A stretch of 64,000 bases of DNA, taken from contig CM024168.1 of the NCBI GenBank assembly GCA_013433145.1, positions 4,844,184-4,908,183 of the forward strand, given 5' to 3'. Position numbers and translations under genes: made by a program. Origin of the DNA: Ascaris suum. Taxonomy: Eukaryota; Nematoda; Chromadorea; Rhabditida; Ascarididae. Positions 63,823 to 64,000 of this stretch are shown here, one piece after another (within the stretch, counting starts at the first letter, position 1; each line of letters begins with the position of its first letter). Below the pieces are notes generated by a model, which had not been told where the DNA came from, made no database searches, and was given only the letters and a program-made list of their open reading frames with translations.

Positions 63823-64000
63823 GGAAAAGAATTTCGTAAAGATGGCGCAATGGACGAGCTAATTTTGTCTTCCAGTGAATTGTAGGCAATTTTAGTGCTT
63901 AACACAGTGAGTTGATTGTTTATTAATAGGGTGCTGTGACACTGTTTTTTGCACTTAGTTGATTATGCGGTTGTCATGAATGAGAGTGCCAAAAAATTCC

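Noticed and set aside
1..64000. tRNA, rRNA and CRISPR features
   Set aside because: No A-box/B-box pair with a cloverleaf, no rRNA signature and no spaced repeats were seen by eye; a covariance-model scan would be decisive.

Overview
The window is nematode nuclear DNA. It is AT-rich, with short exons (45-276 bp), introns from under 100 bp to about 2.7 kb, TTTCAG-type 3' splice sites, and proteins of recognisable nematode families. The large introns and sparse genes, compared with the compact Caenorhabditis genome, suggest a parasitic clade V (strongylid-like) nematode. Species is an inference I cannot test here. All gene models below were built by hand from reading frames, splice sites and phase matching.

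Region 1 (1-6.7 kb) has no confident gene. A few minus-strand ORFs at 3.0-4.8 kb look faintly protein-like. A possible signal-peptide exon for the next gene lies near 5.1 kb.

Region 2 (6.7-29.2 kb) holds two same-strand, neighbouring genes for non-alpha subunits of nicotinic acetylcholine receptors (Cys-loop pentameric cation channels of neurons and muscle). Subunit A spans 6,737-20,295 and subunit B 21,408-29,158. Both have the Cys-loop, four membrane helices and a closing M4 helix. Both lack the vicinal cysteines of alpha subunits, so they would need an alpha partner. Only about 350 bp (if the proposed B signal exon is right) to 1.1 kb separates them. That is reminiscent of the acr-2/acr-3 pair of C. 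elegans, which is co-transcribed, but orthology is not proven. Introns of subunit A also hold a decayed non-LTR reverse-transcriptase fragment, a 27-bp tandem repeat, and a set of antisense exon-like segments that may be a nested gene.

Region 3 (29.2-47.1 kb) is an 18-kb gene-poor stretch with a large imperfect inverted repeat, long G homopolymers and one weak minus-strand ORF.

Region 4 (47.2-51.7 kb) is a complete six-exon gene for EXC-4, the nematode chloride intracellular channel (CLIC) protein of excretory-canal tubulogenesis. Its phase-consistent model gives 291 residues. It carries a cysteine at the glutaredoxin-like site where C. elegans EXC-4, as I remember it, has aspartate.

Region 5 (53.2-56.7 kb) is a probable multi-exon, helix-rich gene that I cannot name. 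Region 6 (57.2-63.8 kb) contains scattered exon-like pieces, some with degenerate C2H2 zinc-finger character, and no complete model. No tRNA, rRNA or CRISPR was seen.
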